Source: Bdellovibrionales bacterium
GTDB taxonomy: Bacteria; Bdellovibrionota; Bdellovibrionia; Bdellovibrionales; UBA1609
Direction: 5' to 3'
Assembly (NCBI GenBank): GCA_023301025.1
Contig: JALZUR010000015.1
Location: 1-64,000, forward strand
DNA length: 64,000 nucleotides
Positions 16,915 to 25,317 of the stretch are shown one piece after another (the stretch's first letter is position 1; each line of letters starts with the position of its first letter). A program made the translations under genes and the position numbers. The notes beneath the pieces were generated by a model. That model was not told the DNA's origin. It did not search any database and saw nothing but the letters and a program-made list of their open reading frames with translations.

Positions 16915-17973
16915 ATGAATGTTGTTGGAATAATGAGTGGCACAAGTTTAGATGGAGTAGATTTTGTTTTATGTGGTTTTAATGCACAAAAAACAATCTA
17001 TAAAGACCAAGCACATAAAAAATTTCCTAAAGTATTAAAACAAAACTTAGAAAGCTTAGCAGAGGGAAAGCTGTCTTTTAGAGAGGGTCAAAAGCTTCAC
17101 TTTGAACTTGGAAAGTTTTACTTTACAGCGCTTAAAAGTATTTTAAATACTAAAAAATGGTGCATTGATCTTATAGGACTTCATGGTCAAACTGTGTATC
17201 ATTTCCCACCTCTCGGAACGACTCAAATAGGAGAGCCCTCTTTTTTAAGAAAACTTGGAGTCCCAGTTGTAAGTGATTTTAGGTCAAAACTACTGACTTA
17301 CGGAACAGATGGAGCTCCTTTAGCTCCTATCTTTCATGATGAGATTTTAAAAAATAATAAAAGTTGGGGTTTTTTAAATTTAGGTGGAATGTCTAATTTA
17401 ACCACTAAATCACAGTCAAAGCCCTTGTTTGCCTCTGATTTTGGCCCTGCTAATATATTTTTGGATAAAGCTGTAAAAAAACTATTTAATAAAGAGTTTG
17501 ATAAAGACGGACAGAAAAGCTTAAAAGGCTTAGCCAATTTAAAAATTTTAGAATCATACGTAAAAGAAAATAGATTTTTTAACTTAAAACATCCTAAAAG
17601 CTGTGGCCGAGAAGAGTTTAGTGAAAAAGAATTCTTAAGGCTTATGAAAAAGATGAAAAACTTAGATAAGTACGATATTTTAGCAACTTTTTGTGAGATT
17701 TCACTCTATCCGATACTTAAGTACCTAAAGAAAAATCCTGTAAAAAAACTTATTGTTTCAGGCGGTGGGGCTAAAAATAAATATTTTATTTCAAGGCTTA
17801 AAGAAGAGCTACAAATCAATGTTTGCACCAGTGACTCTATTGGATGGCCAACAGAGTCTGTAGAAGGGGCAGCTTTCGCACTACTAGCGTACAAAAAGTA
17901 CATTAAAAAAGAAGTTAACCTCGAGTACTTAGGTTTAAAAGAACCTTTAAGTCCACTGGGTCGAATGGATTAA
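16915..17973 (+). CDS. anmK: Anhydro-N-acetylmuramic acid kinase
   Basis: The protein opens with VVGIMSGTSLDGVD, the AnmK signature, and keeps LHGQTVYHFPP, TDGAPLAPIFHD, LNLGGMSNLT, FDFGPANIFLD-type and VSGGGAKN segments of the family. It cleaves the 1,6-anhydro ring of anhydro-MurNAc and phosphorylates it to MurNAc-6-phosphate in the cytoplasm. The track begins at a GTG (16906); the ATG at 16915 has a plausible AGTGGG site and matches the family start, giving 352 residues. It converges on the murU-like gene, with a 27-base overlap of 3' ends. Confidence 0.93.
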   Translation: MNVVGIMSGTSLDGVDFVLCGFNAQKTIYKDQAHKKFPKVLKQNLESLAEGKLSFREGQKLHFELGKFYFTALKSILNTKKWCIDLIGLHGQTVYHFPPLGTTQIGEPSFLRKLGVPVVSDFRSKLLTYGTDGAPLAPIFHDEILKNNKSWGFLNLGGMSNLTTKSQSKPLFASDFGPANIFLDKAVKKLFNKEFDKDGQKSLKGLANLKILESYVKENRFFNLKHPKSCGREEFSEKEFLRLMKKMKNLDKYDILATFCEISLYPILKYLKKNPVKKLIVSGGGAKNKYFISRLKEELQINVCTSDSIGWPTESVEGAAFALLAYKKYIKKEVNLEYLGLKEPLSPLGRMD

Positions 17974-18942
17974 AAGTTTATCATCAAAAGTTAAGCTTTC
18001 ACTTGTTAGCTCTTGATTTAAAGTTAGTTTTTCAAAAACAGCACTGTTTGATAATTTAACAGCTCTATCAATAGAGCAGGTGTCTGGAACGCAAACAAAG
18101 TCTTTCGGAAGATCTGATCTATAAGTGTTAAGTCCCCAATGGTTTTCATTTAAAAAAAGTTCAAGTTTTTGATCTAAATTTTTTTCTAAACCCCAATTTT
18201 TATGTGTTCTGTAAACAAAAGAGTTTTCTTTTTTAAGCTTTAAGTTTTGAGCCTCTTTTTTCATACAGGTGATAAAGTCTTTTTCATTTCCTGTCTCAGA
18301 CCAAACAACATCTTTAGGAGCATTATAGACAAAAACTTTATCCATAACCTCTGGTTTTAAGAGAAGGTCATCAAAAAGTTTAAAGGCCTTAGGTTCAATA
18401 TATTTAAAAACATCTCTGTTTAAAAGATAAAGACCAATAAAGTGAAGTGAATCATTGTCACGATTCAAACCTTTGAATCTAGAGTATGTGTCATAAGACA
18501 AACCGTTTAAGCCTGTCTTTTTATTACCAGTACCAATTAAAGTAACTAAGGCTTTTGATTTTAAATGAAGGTCCACAGCTTCATTTAGAAAATCAGTGTT
18601 TTCATAGCTAATGAAAGAATCTCCATTTAAAATCCAAAAATGTTCATCATCTAATTGTTTAGAGTTTTTTAAATGAATCAAAGAGCCGCCACTATCAAGA
18701 AGTTCTTTTTCAAAAAAAGCCTCAGTTTTAAAATAAGGTTTAATTGATTTCTCTAGCTCTTCAGGCAGATGATGACTGTTGTAAAAAAAATCACTAACAC
18801 CAAATTCTTTCAAAGCTGAAGTAGAGTATAAGACCTGTGGAATATTAAAAAAAGGCAATGCAGGCTTGGGACAAAAATGAGTTTGTGGTTTAAATCTTGT
18901 GCCTAAACCAGCACATAAAATAAAAGCTTTATCGATTTTCAT
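17947..18942 (-). CDS. murU: MurNAc-1-phosphate uridylyltransferase-like nucleotidyltransferase
   Basis: The 331-residue protein has the sugar-nucleotide transferase N-terminus (CAGLGTRFKPQT, KPALPFFNIP) and a metal-binding LNGDSFIS. Its partner, which it overlaps by 14 bases, is an AmgK-like kinase; amgK-murU pairs make UDP-MurNAc from MurNAc in pseudomonads and others. The usual MurU is about 220 residues, so this one has an extra C-terminal section of about 100, whose end (CSIDRAVKLSNSAVFEKL) resembles left-handed beta-helix turns. Other sugar specificity cannot be ruled out, but the context favours MurU. Confidence 0.75.
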   Translation of the reverse strand: MKIDKAFILCAGLGTRFKPQTHFCPKPALPFFNIPQVLYSTSALKEFGVSDFFYNSHHLPEELEKSIKPYFKTEAFFEKELLDSGGSLIHLKNSKQLDDEHFWILNGDSFISYENTDFLNEAVDLHLKSKALVTLIGTGNKKTGLNGLSYDTYSRFKGLNRDNDSLHFIGLYLLNRDVFKYIEPKAFKLFDDLLLKPEVMDKVFVYNAPKDVVWSETGNEKDFITCMKKEAQNLKLKKENSFVYRTHKNWGLEKNLDQKLELFLNENHWGLNTYRSDLPKDFVCVPDTCSIDRAVKLSNSAVFEKLTLNQELTSESLTFDDKLLIHSTQWT

Positions 18943-19855
18943 GATTCATCCAGAGATTAGACGTTTCGGTTATAAAATTTTTGAGAATTGGAAAGTCTTT
19001 GTCTTTTAAAAAATCTGTTAATGTAATAAAAGTTACATTTAAATACTGTAAATAGTCTGAATTCTGCTTTTCATTAAATTGGGCTGAAAAGCTGCCACTT
19101 GCCTTAAAAAGTCTTTGAATTGCTGTGATTTTATAAAGCTCTTCATCTAAAGCGTTCTGTGTTTTTTCAGAATAAAAGTTTTTAAGTTTTGTTTTTAAGT
19201 CTTTGTTTAAAGCAACATATGGATCTTCTATGAGACTTACCAGGTCATAAAGTTTTGGTCCGAGCCGAGCATCTTGAAAATCTATAAGGTAGAGTTCATT
19301 CTGATTTAGCATTATATTTTTAGAATGAAAGTCTCTATGGCAAGCGGGTTGGTCACTGGTAAGTATAGCGTCGCAAATTCTTTCAAACTCAGAAGAGATG
19401 TTATAAGTGTTTTTTTGATTTGTTAATTCTTTTAAATGTTCAAATGCAAAGTTTAGCTCCCATAAAAATTTCTCTTTTGTAAAGTAAGCTTCTGAAATTT
19501 TAAAATCAAAATTTGTATCTATTTTTTGAAAGCTACAAAGCATATCAACTGCTCGTTCATAGTTATTCTCATTGACCTGGTCGTATAGACAAAGATCACC
19601 TAAATCCTCTTGTATAATAATAGGAAAGTTAGAGTAAAATATATCAGGATTTTTAATATTATTTTTAGAAAGTAGATTTTGTATATTGATGAAGTTTTTG
19701 AAACCTGTTTGATCTTTATGATAATGGCATAAAATGAAACCGTTCTTAATCTCTCTAAAGTACTCTCTGTTGCTGGCGTCCCCTTTGAGTTTTAGAATTT
19801 CAAAATCATTAAGATTTGTGTAGGTATTTAGTGATTTTATTAGTAAAGCATCCAT
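18929..19855 (-). CDS. amgK: AmgK-like sugar kinase (aminoglycoside phosphotransferase fold)
   Basis: The 308-residue kinase has KGDASNREYFRE near the N-terminus, the catalytic loop HRDFHSKNIM and the metal-binding segment LIDFQDARLGPKLYDL, which is the hallmark of the AmgK group. AmgK phosphorylates MurNAc (and GlcNAc) at the anomeric carbon, giving the substrate of MurU. It overlaps murU by 14 bases, a common sign of coupling. Together with AnmK and a MurNAc-6-phosphate phosphatase (MupP, not seen here) this would complete the recycling route that bypasses de novo MurA/MurB. Confidence 0.82.
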   Translation of the reverse strand: MDALLIKSLNTYTNLNDFEILKLKGDASNREYFREIKNGFILCHYHKDQTGFKNFINIQNLLSKNNIKNPDIFYSNFPIIIQEDLGDLCLYDQVNENNYERAVDMLCSFQKIDTNFDFKISEAYFTKEKFLWELNFAFEHLKELTNQKNTYNISSEFERICDAILTSDQPACHRDFHSKNIMLNQNELYLIDFQDARLGPKLYDLVSLIEDPYVALNKDLKTKLKNFYSEKTQNALDEELYKITAIQRLFKASGSFSAQFNEKQNSDYLQYLNVTFITLTDFLKDKDFPILKNFITETSNLWMNHENR

Positions 19856-19900
19856 TTTTATAACTTATAATATAAATAAGAGGGATGAAAGTGGTCTTTT

Positions 19901-20641
19901 TTAGTTTATTTCAATTTTTTTATTCTTGATAACCTTTAAAAAGTATTTTTCTGAGATTAGCTCTTTTTCAATTTCTGTCTCACTCTTTTCAGACACCATC
20001 ATAAGAGAGTTTTTTCTAATAACAGATGGAAGCATAGAGTAAAGTGTTAAAGATACTCTTTGTGATTTATTAAGATTCATAAACTCATGAATGTATAAAA
20101 ATGAGTTTTTAAACTCTCTTAAATCTTTTAATGAAAAAGAATGCCCCTCACTTATCCATTCCGATAGATTTATAAAAGAGGTGTAATCACCCGTGTTAAA
20201 ATGATCCATAGCTAAGCTATAGGCTTGAAAAGGGTCGACACCGTAAATTGAACCAACTATTTTTGTGTTTGAGCTAATCAGCTGATCATCACTAGAGTAA
20301 GATTCTGTTGGTATAACTTTTATAAGAGTATCTATGGCTTTATTTAGAGTTTTTTCATCAATACTCTTACTGTTACTTAGTTGCACAAAGCCCCAGTCTG
20401 AAGACTGTGATTTTATGGGAATGTAAATAGAGCCTTCAAAAACTATAGATGTCTTGTTTTGAGTCAACTTTTTTAGAAGTTCGAAACGTGTTCCACCAGC
20501 TTCAAGTAAGGCCATCTTAGCATCAATCTTTAAAGAAGACTTTAGTGTGTTTATATACTCAGAAATAGAGGCATAAAACGGATGGCTCTGATATAAGCTT
20601 TGGCTAGTTTTTTTCCCATTGTGGCTCACAAGTTGTAGCAA
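19901..20641 (-). CDS. Hypothetical protein upstream of amgK
   Basis: A 246-residue cytoplasmic protein with no signal peptide or membrane helix and no family that I recognise. It has an N-terminal Ser/His-rich stretch, a central alpha/beta part with SDWGFVQLSNSKSIDEK (which resembles small sensory domains only loosely) and an all-helical C-terminal half. It ends 45 bases before amgK, so the three could form one transcript. Its start region diverges from the sigma-54-dependent gene, so the sites upstream of that gene could also affect it. Confidence 0.55.
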   Translation of the reverse strand: MLQLVSHNGKKTSQSLYQSHPFYASISEYINTLKSSLKIDAKMALLEAGGTRFELLKKLTQNKTSIVFEGSIYIPIKSQSSDWGFVQLSNSKSIDEKTLNKAIDTLIKVIPTESYSSDDQLISSNTKIVGSIYGVDPFQAYSLAMDHFNTGDYTSFINLSEWISEGHSFSLKDLREFKNSFLYIHEFMNLNKSQRVSLTLYSMLPSVIRKNSLMMVSEKSETEIEKELISEKYFLKVIKNKKIEIN

Positions 20642-20728
20642 ATTTAGTTCCTTTTAATAGTGTTATTTATTTAATACTTATAAAAGCTTTGAGATGTAAT
20701 TGAGTTTTAAAATTTTGAAAATTATCCG

Positions 20729-20792
20729 TCTATGACCATAGAATCGACACTAGGACTTGAAGAAAGTGCAAGACTTTAAAAAGATAAGTCTT
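20729..20792. promoter_or_regulatory. Two dyads upstream of the sigma-54 promoter, candidate activator sites
   Basis: TCTATG-AC-CATAGA is a perfect 14-bp dyad at 20729-20742, and AAGACTT-9 nt-AAGTCTT is a 7-bp inverted repeat at 20770-20792. They lie roughly 30-95 bases upstream of the -24 element, where enhancer-binding proteins of sigma-54 promoters usually bind. The second repeat is followed by a T run and would also read as a hairpin in RNA, but nothing is transcribed into it from the left. Confidence 0.45.
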
Positions 20793-20821
20793 AATCGTTT
20801 TTTGTTAAAGAATGACAAAAA

Positions 20822-20838
20822 TTGGCACTTAAATTGCT
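20822..20838 (+). promoter_or_regulatory. Sigma-54 (RpoN) promoter
   Basis: TTGGCACTTAAATTGCT matches the -24/-12 consensus TGGCAC-N5-TTGC exactly, with the required 10 bases between GG and GC. Expected start is near 20849, some 30 bases before the ATG at 20879. The in-frame ATG at 20852 would leave no leader, which supports the later start. Confidence 0.85.
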
Positions 20839-20878
20839 TCATTAGGGTGTAATGAAGATAAATAAGGGGAGAACCAAA

Positions 20879-22423
20879 ATGAAGGCACCTAAACTGTATA
20901 ATAAATTAACAGGTGAACATATTTTAAAGACACTAGCATCTACAACAGCAGCTTTACTGCTAGTAGTTGCTAACAGTGCTAAGGCTTCTGAGCTATCAGA
21001 AGGAGCTCAGTCCCTAGAGGTTGCAAAGTACAATACATGTAGTGCCAATAAACAAGATGCCAACAGAATGGAGCAAGAGTTTATTAGAGCTTGCTCAAAT
21101 GCTGGTTTAGGTGGGAAGACATCTTGTATAGCAAAGCTTTCAGAATGTGACTCTTCAGACGGTGAAAGTAAATGTCCTGGCAAAGCCTTAACTGCAAAAA
21201 AGAGCAAACTTGAAAGTCTTAAAGAAAAGCTTTCAGCTATGCAAAACCAAATACAAGAGCTTAACGGATCTCAAGAAGAGTTGGTTGAACAAGCCATTTC
21301 ACTAAACAGAGCTAAAGCTGATAAACTAGAGCTTCTTGATCAAGCATTAGCAGAAGTCAATAGCAGCAGAACTCAAGCACAAGCTCAATTAAACACCGAT
21401 CTTCAAAAGTTAGAAATAGCAGTTGAAGGTGCAGGAGACCAGCTGTTAGTTTTAGAGCTTGGCTTAAGAGAGTTTGTACTTTCAAGATCTTCAGAGTGTG
21501 AGACAAGAGCAGAAACTTACAGAAGTACTATTTATAATAGATACGTAACTGCTGCTCGTAGTGGTAACATAAAATATTCACATGCATCTTTATTTGGACT
21601 TACAGGTATGTCTGTAAAAGAGCTTGTTCGAAAAAGAGCGAACAAAGAAATGAGTAAGTGTATGTCTTTAACTACAACTGTAGATTCTAAAACAAAAATT
21701 ACAGCTTACGGTGCTCGCTACCAATTAGAAAAAGATAAATTAAAGCTTCAAAGAAACACGTTAAGTAAATCTATTAAGCGCATGCAAGATCAAAAACGTC
21801 TTGTTAGAGAGGCTCATAAGCAAACTATGATCTCACTTTCTCGTGCAGAGACAGGGCAAATTTCAAAATATCAAAAAGAGGTTTTAGCCTTAAGCCAGCA
21901 AGGTGAATCTCTTCAAAGAAAAGAAAGCAGTGTTGTAGTTAGAACGACTGCATTAATTTTGGAAACTGGCAGTTTAAAAACTCAGATCTCTGATTTAGAG
22001 GGAGAGCTTTTGAGTGATTATGGTCAAGAGATACTAGCAGCTGATGAAGACGACGTTGAAGAGTTTTTAGAAGCTCAACAGGCTAAAGAATCATTATTAT
22101 CAGCTTTAAGACTTGCTGAAGATGGTGCTCAAAGATGTGGAGCTCAAAATTGGATCACAGCACTAAAAGAAAAGTTAGAAAGTGGATCAGTAGTAGCAGA
22201 TAACAGTTCAGTTGTAGATGAAGACAACAGTGAAGACAAAAGTGAAGATGAAATCGTTAGAACAGCAACTGATCTTTTAGAGTCAGACACTCAAAGTGCT
22301 GAATCTGAGATATTAACTGCAAGACAAGATCGCTTCAAAAGATCTAGAAACTTAGATTCTGAGCGTAAGAAAAGATTTGAAGACAGCATTGCACCAGCAG
22401 TAAGAGCTAAAACTACACGTTAA
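20879..22423 (+). CDS. Exported coiled-coil protein, sigma-54 controlled
   Basis: The 514-residue product has a signal peptide (LASTTAALLLVVANSAKA) followed by a Cys-containing N-terminal part (CSANKQ, RACSNAG, KLSECDS, ESKCPG) and about 300 residues of coiled coil (residues about 110-370), then an acidic Ser/Asp segment and a basic tail. No catalytic domain is seen; the family is not known to me. Start 20879 is chosen over the track start because AAGGGGAG precedes it by 7 bases and the predicted transcript begins near 20849. It would be a periplasmic or surface structural protein, made when RpoN and an activator are active. Confidence 0.7.
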   Translation: MKAPKLYNKLTGEHILKTLASTTAALLLVVANSAKASELSEGAQSLEVAKYNTCSANKQDANRMEQEFIRACSNAGLGGKTSCIAKLSECDSSDGESKCPGKALTAKKSKLESLKEKLSAMQNQIQELNGSQEELVEQAISLNRAKADKLELLDQALAEVNSSRTQAQAQLNTDLQKLEIAVEGAGDQLLVLELGLREFVLSRSSECETRAETYRSTIYNRYVTAARSGNIKYSHASLFGLTGMSVKELVRKRANKEMSKCMSLTTTVDSKTKITAYGARYQLEKDKLKLQRNTLSKSIKRMQDQKRLVREAHKQTMISLSRAETGQISKYQKEVLALSQQGESLQRKESSVVVRTTALILETGSLKTQISDLEGELLSDYGQEILAADEDDVEEFLEAQQAKESLLSALRLAEDGAQRCGAQNWITALKEKLESGSVVADNSSVVDEDNSEDKSEDEIVRTATDLLESDTQSAESEILTARQDRFKRSRNLDSERKKRFEDSIAPAVRAKTTR

Positions 22424-22512
22424 TTTATGAAACCTTGCTGCAATGTGAGGTTTAAAGTCTAAAAAAAACCCCAACATTTGATTGCCTAGACACTTATAAG
22501 TACCCTAGGCCT

Positions 22513-25275
22513 ATGAAAAAATTCTTAATACTCTCGTTTCTAGCTCTTTTTATTCTAGGTTCTGTAACCGCTCTATTTGCAGGAGCTTACATTTACATTA
22601 AGTACTCAAAAGGTCTGCCAGAAGTGAGCACGATCGAGGATTATGATCCTAAAAAAGTCTCTATGGTTTACGATAGAAATGGTGAGCTTATAGGACAGTT
22701 TTTTGATGTTGAAAAAAGACGTGTACGCTCAGAAGAAGATATTCCAAAATTTGTAGCTCAAGCTTTTATGGCAGCGGAAGATTCAGAGTTTTTCAACCAC
22801 AGTGGTATTAACTATACAGCCATATTAAGGGCCGCTATTAAAAACTTTATGGCAGGTCGAACAGTTCAAGGTGGTTCTACAATCACACAACAGGTTGTGA
22901 AAAAAATATTTCTATCTGATGAGCGATCAATTGAGAGAAAAATAAAAGAAGCTATTTTAGCAAAGCGATTAGAAAGAGCGTATTCAAAAGAAAAAATTTT
23001 AAATTTATATCTTAATCATATCTACTTAGGCGAAGGAGCTTATGGTGTCGAAGTTGCTGCGCAAACCTACTTTAGGAAACCAGTAGAAGAGTTAGAAGTT
23101 AAAGAGGCTGCACTGCTTGCAGGTTTAACCAATAGGCCTGGTAAAAACTCACCTCGCAAAAACCCTAAAGCTGCTAAACGGCGACAACTGTATGTGCTAG
23201 GTCGTATGGCTGAAGAAGGCTACATTACAAAAGAGCTTTCTGAAACTTCTGGGGAAGAGGATATAAAAGTTTATTTTCCCTCTAAATTAGAAAAAGATGC
23301 CCCATATTTTTTAGAGACTTTACGACAAGCGATCACAGAAAAAGTTGGGAACAAAGCACTTTTACAAGAGGGGCTTAAAATAACAACTTCGCTTGATCTT
23401 AAAGCACAACGAGCCGCTCAATCAGAGCTGAAAAAAGGTTTAAGAGAGCTTGATAAAAGACAAGGCTTTCGCGGACCTTTAAAAAAGATCAAAGAGCGAG
23501 AAGAGGTAGAAGAACTTTTATATCAAGTTAGAAATGATCAGATTAAAAAATTTAATCAATTTTTTACTGTAGACAAAAATGGTGATGTTATAGGAAAAAT
23601 AAAAGATCCTCTTAATTTGACTGTTTACAAAATAGGTTCGGAGACTGAGCTAAAACCTAATCTTCCTGATTATATCAAAAAAGGTGATATCCTAAAAGCT
23701 GTTGTCACTAAAGTCTCTGATAATGAAGGTTTGGTTTTTGTAAGGTTCGGTGAGCACAGAGGTGCTATTATCTTTGAATCAATGATGTGGGCGAGGCGAC
23801 CGAACCCGGATATTGTTTATAAATTTGATCAAATAAAAAAACCTTCATATGCTCTTAAAAAAGGTGATGTTATCTCTATTAAAATCATAAATGATAAAAT
23901 AGAAGATAAGACTGTTTTAAATACAAAAGCAGTTGAGTTTATTAAGAATCACGCTTTAGTAGAGCTAGAGCAGGAGCCTTTAGTACAAGGTGCTTTGCTT
24001 TCTTTTGATTTAAAGTCAGGTGATATCATTGCTATGGTAGGTGGGTATGATTTTGAAAAGAGCAAATACAATCGTACCTATCAAGCTTTAAGACAAACAG
24101 GCTCTTCATTTAAACCATTTGTGTATTCAGCGGCTTTAGATTATGGCTTTAATCCAGTTTCAGAAATTCTAGATGTACCCATGGTTTTTGAAGAAGAGGT
24201 TCCTATTGAGGAGAGTAAAGAGAATCTATCGTCTGATAAAGATCAAGTAGTAGAGATTAAAAAGTATAAACCTGCAAACCACTCAAAAGACTTTAGTGGT
24301 GAAGTTATATTTAGAGACGCACTTGTTAGATCTCTAAACGTTCCAACTTTGCAGGTTATAAATATTGTTAAAGTTCCTTGGGCTTTAACTTACGCGCAAA
24401 GGTTAGGAATTTTCTCTCCACTTAACAGCGATATAACATTGGCTCTTGGTTCGAGTGGACTCTCTCTTTATGAAATGACAAAAGCCTATTCTCACTTTGC
24501 ACGTTTGGGTAAAGAAATTATCCCTGTAATGGTTAGATCTGTAGAAAACCAAGAAGGTGAATCATTGCTAACTAACTACAGCTTTGATGAAAAGTTTTTT
24601 AAAGAGATTAAAAAATCTAGAGAGTCTTTTAATAAAAAAGTCGTAGAAGAAATGCGTTTTGGTGACCAAACAGAAGTTTTTCAATTGGCACAAAATGCTG
24701 AAGCAAAAGCAAAAAAAGCTAGTAGTAAAAGTGACAAAGATCCTAGCGAAGAGGTTAAGGTTACAGGTGTTGATTTAAACGAAGAGGCAAGACAGCTGAT
24801 CAGCCCTCAAACAGCCTATATTATGACAAATATTTTGTCGGACGTTATTTATGGGTCTCGAGGTACAGGTGCAAGAGCTAGAGACTTAAATCGCCCAGCA
24901 GCAGGCAAAACTGGCTCTACAAGTGATTATTTTGATGCTTGGTTTATGGGGTATACATCACAAATCGCAACAGGTGTTTGGGTGGGTTATGATCAAGAAA
25001 AAACTCTAGGCAGAGGAGAAGTAGGTGGACGTTCAGCGCTTCCCATTTGGACGGAATATATGAAAAAGGCTCACAAAGATCTACCTAAAGAGGACTTTAA
25101 AGTGCCCACTGGCATCACGTTTACTAATATTGATCTAGATACTGGAAAGCTTGTTGGGCCTAGAACCGAACGAGTGGCTAAACAGGCTTTTAGAGAAGAT
25201 TTTGCCCTTGATAAAGCAAACACTTTAGAGGAAACAGTAGATGAGCGGGATCTTTTTGAAGAAGATTTTGAATAA
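22513..25275 (+). CDS. mrcA: Penicillin-binding protein 1A, bifunctional
   Basis: The 920-residue class A PBP has an N-terminal membrane helix, a GT51 glycosyltransferase (AAEDSEFFNHSG with the catalytic Glu near residue 93, QGGSTITQQ, LERAYSKEKILNLYLN), an inserted OB-like domain around residues 330-470, and a transpeptidase with SSFK (Ser about 531), SLN (about 607) and KTGST (about 798). It polymerises and crosslinks peptidoglycan. A Lys/Ala/Ser-rich linker precedes the KTG part. No Shine-Dalgarno is seen; an inverted repeat ends 2 bases before the ATG. UvrA follows within 45 bases. Confidence 0.93.
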   Translation: MKKFLILSFLALFILGSVTALFAGAYIYIKYSKGLPEVSTIEDYDPKKVSMVYDRNGELIGQFFDVEKRRVRSEEDIPKFVAQAFMAAEDSEFFNHSGINYTAILRAAIKNFMAGRTVQGGSTITQQVVKKIFLSDERSIERKIKEAILAKRLERAYSKEKILNLYLNHIYLGEGAYGVEVAAQTYFRKPVEELEVKEAALLAGLTNRPGKNSPRKNPKAAKRRQLYVLGRMAEEGYITKELSETSGEEDIKVYFPSKLEKDAPYFLETLRQAITEKVGNKALLQEGLKITTSLDLKAQRAAQSELKKGLRELDKRQGFRGPLKKIKEREEVEELLYQVRNDQIKKFNQFFTVDKNGDVIGKIKDPLNLTVYKIGSETELKPNLPDYIKKGDILKAVVTKVSDNEGLVFVRFGEHRGAIIFESMMWARRPNPDIVYKFDQIKKPSYALKKGDVISIKIINDKIEDKTVLNTKAVEFIKNHALVELEQEPLVQGALLSFDLKSGDIIAMVGGYDFEKSKYNRTYQALRQTGSSFKPFVYSAALDYGFNPVSEILDVPMVFEEEVPIEESKENLSSDKDQVVEIKKYKPANHSKDFSGEVIFRDALVRSLNVPTLQVINIVKVPWALTYAQRLGIFSPLNSDITLALGSSGLSLYEMTKAYSHFARLGKEIIPVMVRSVENQEGESLLTNYSFDEKFFKEIKKSRESFNKKVVEEMRFGDQTEVFQLAQNAEAKAKKASSKSDKDPSEEVKVTGVDLNEEARQLISPQTAYIMTNILSDVIYGSRGTGARARDLNRPAAGKTGSTSDYFDAWFMGYTSQIATGVWVGYDQEKTLGRGEVGGRSALPIWTEYMKKAHKDLPKEDFKVPTGITFTNIDLDTGKLVGPRTERVAKQAFREDFALDKANTLEETVDERDLFEEDFE

Positions 25276-25317
25276 TATGTAGGTCGTGATAGTTTTCATA
25301 GCCTAAGAGTGTGGTCT

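Noticed and set aside
22429-22460. AAACCT/AGGTTT hairpin after the coiled-coil gene as a terminator
   Set aside because: It is followed by an A-rich, not T-rich, stretch, so it is not a standard intrinsic terminator on the plus strand.
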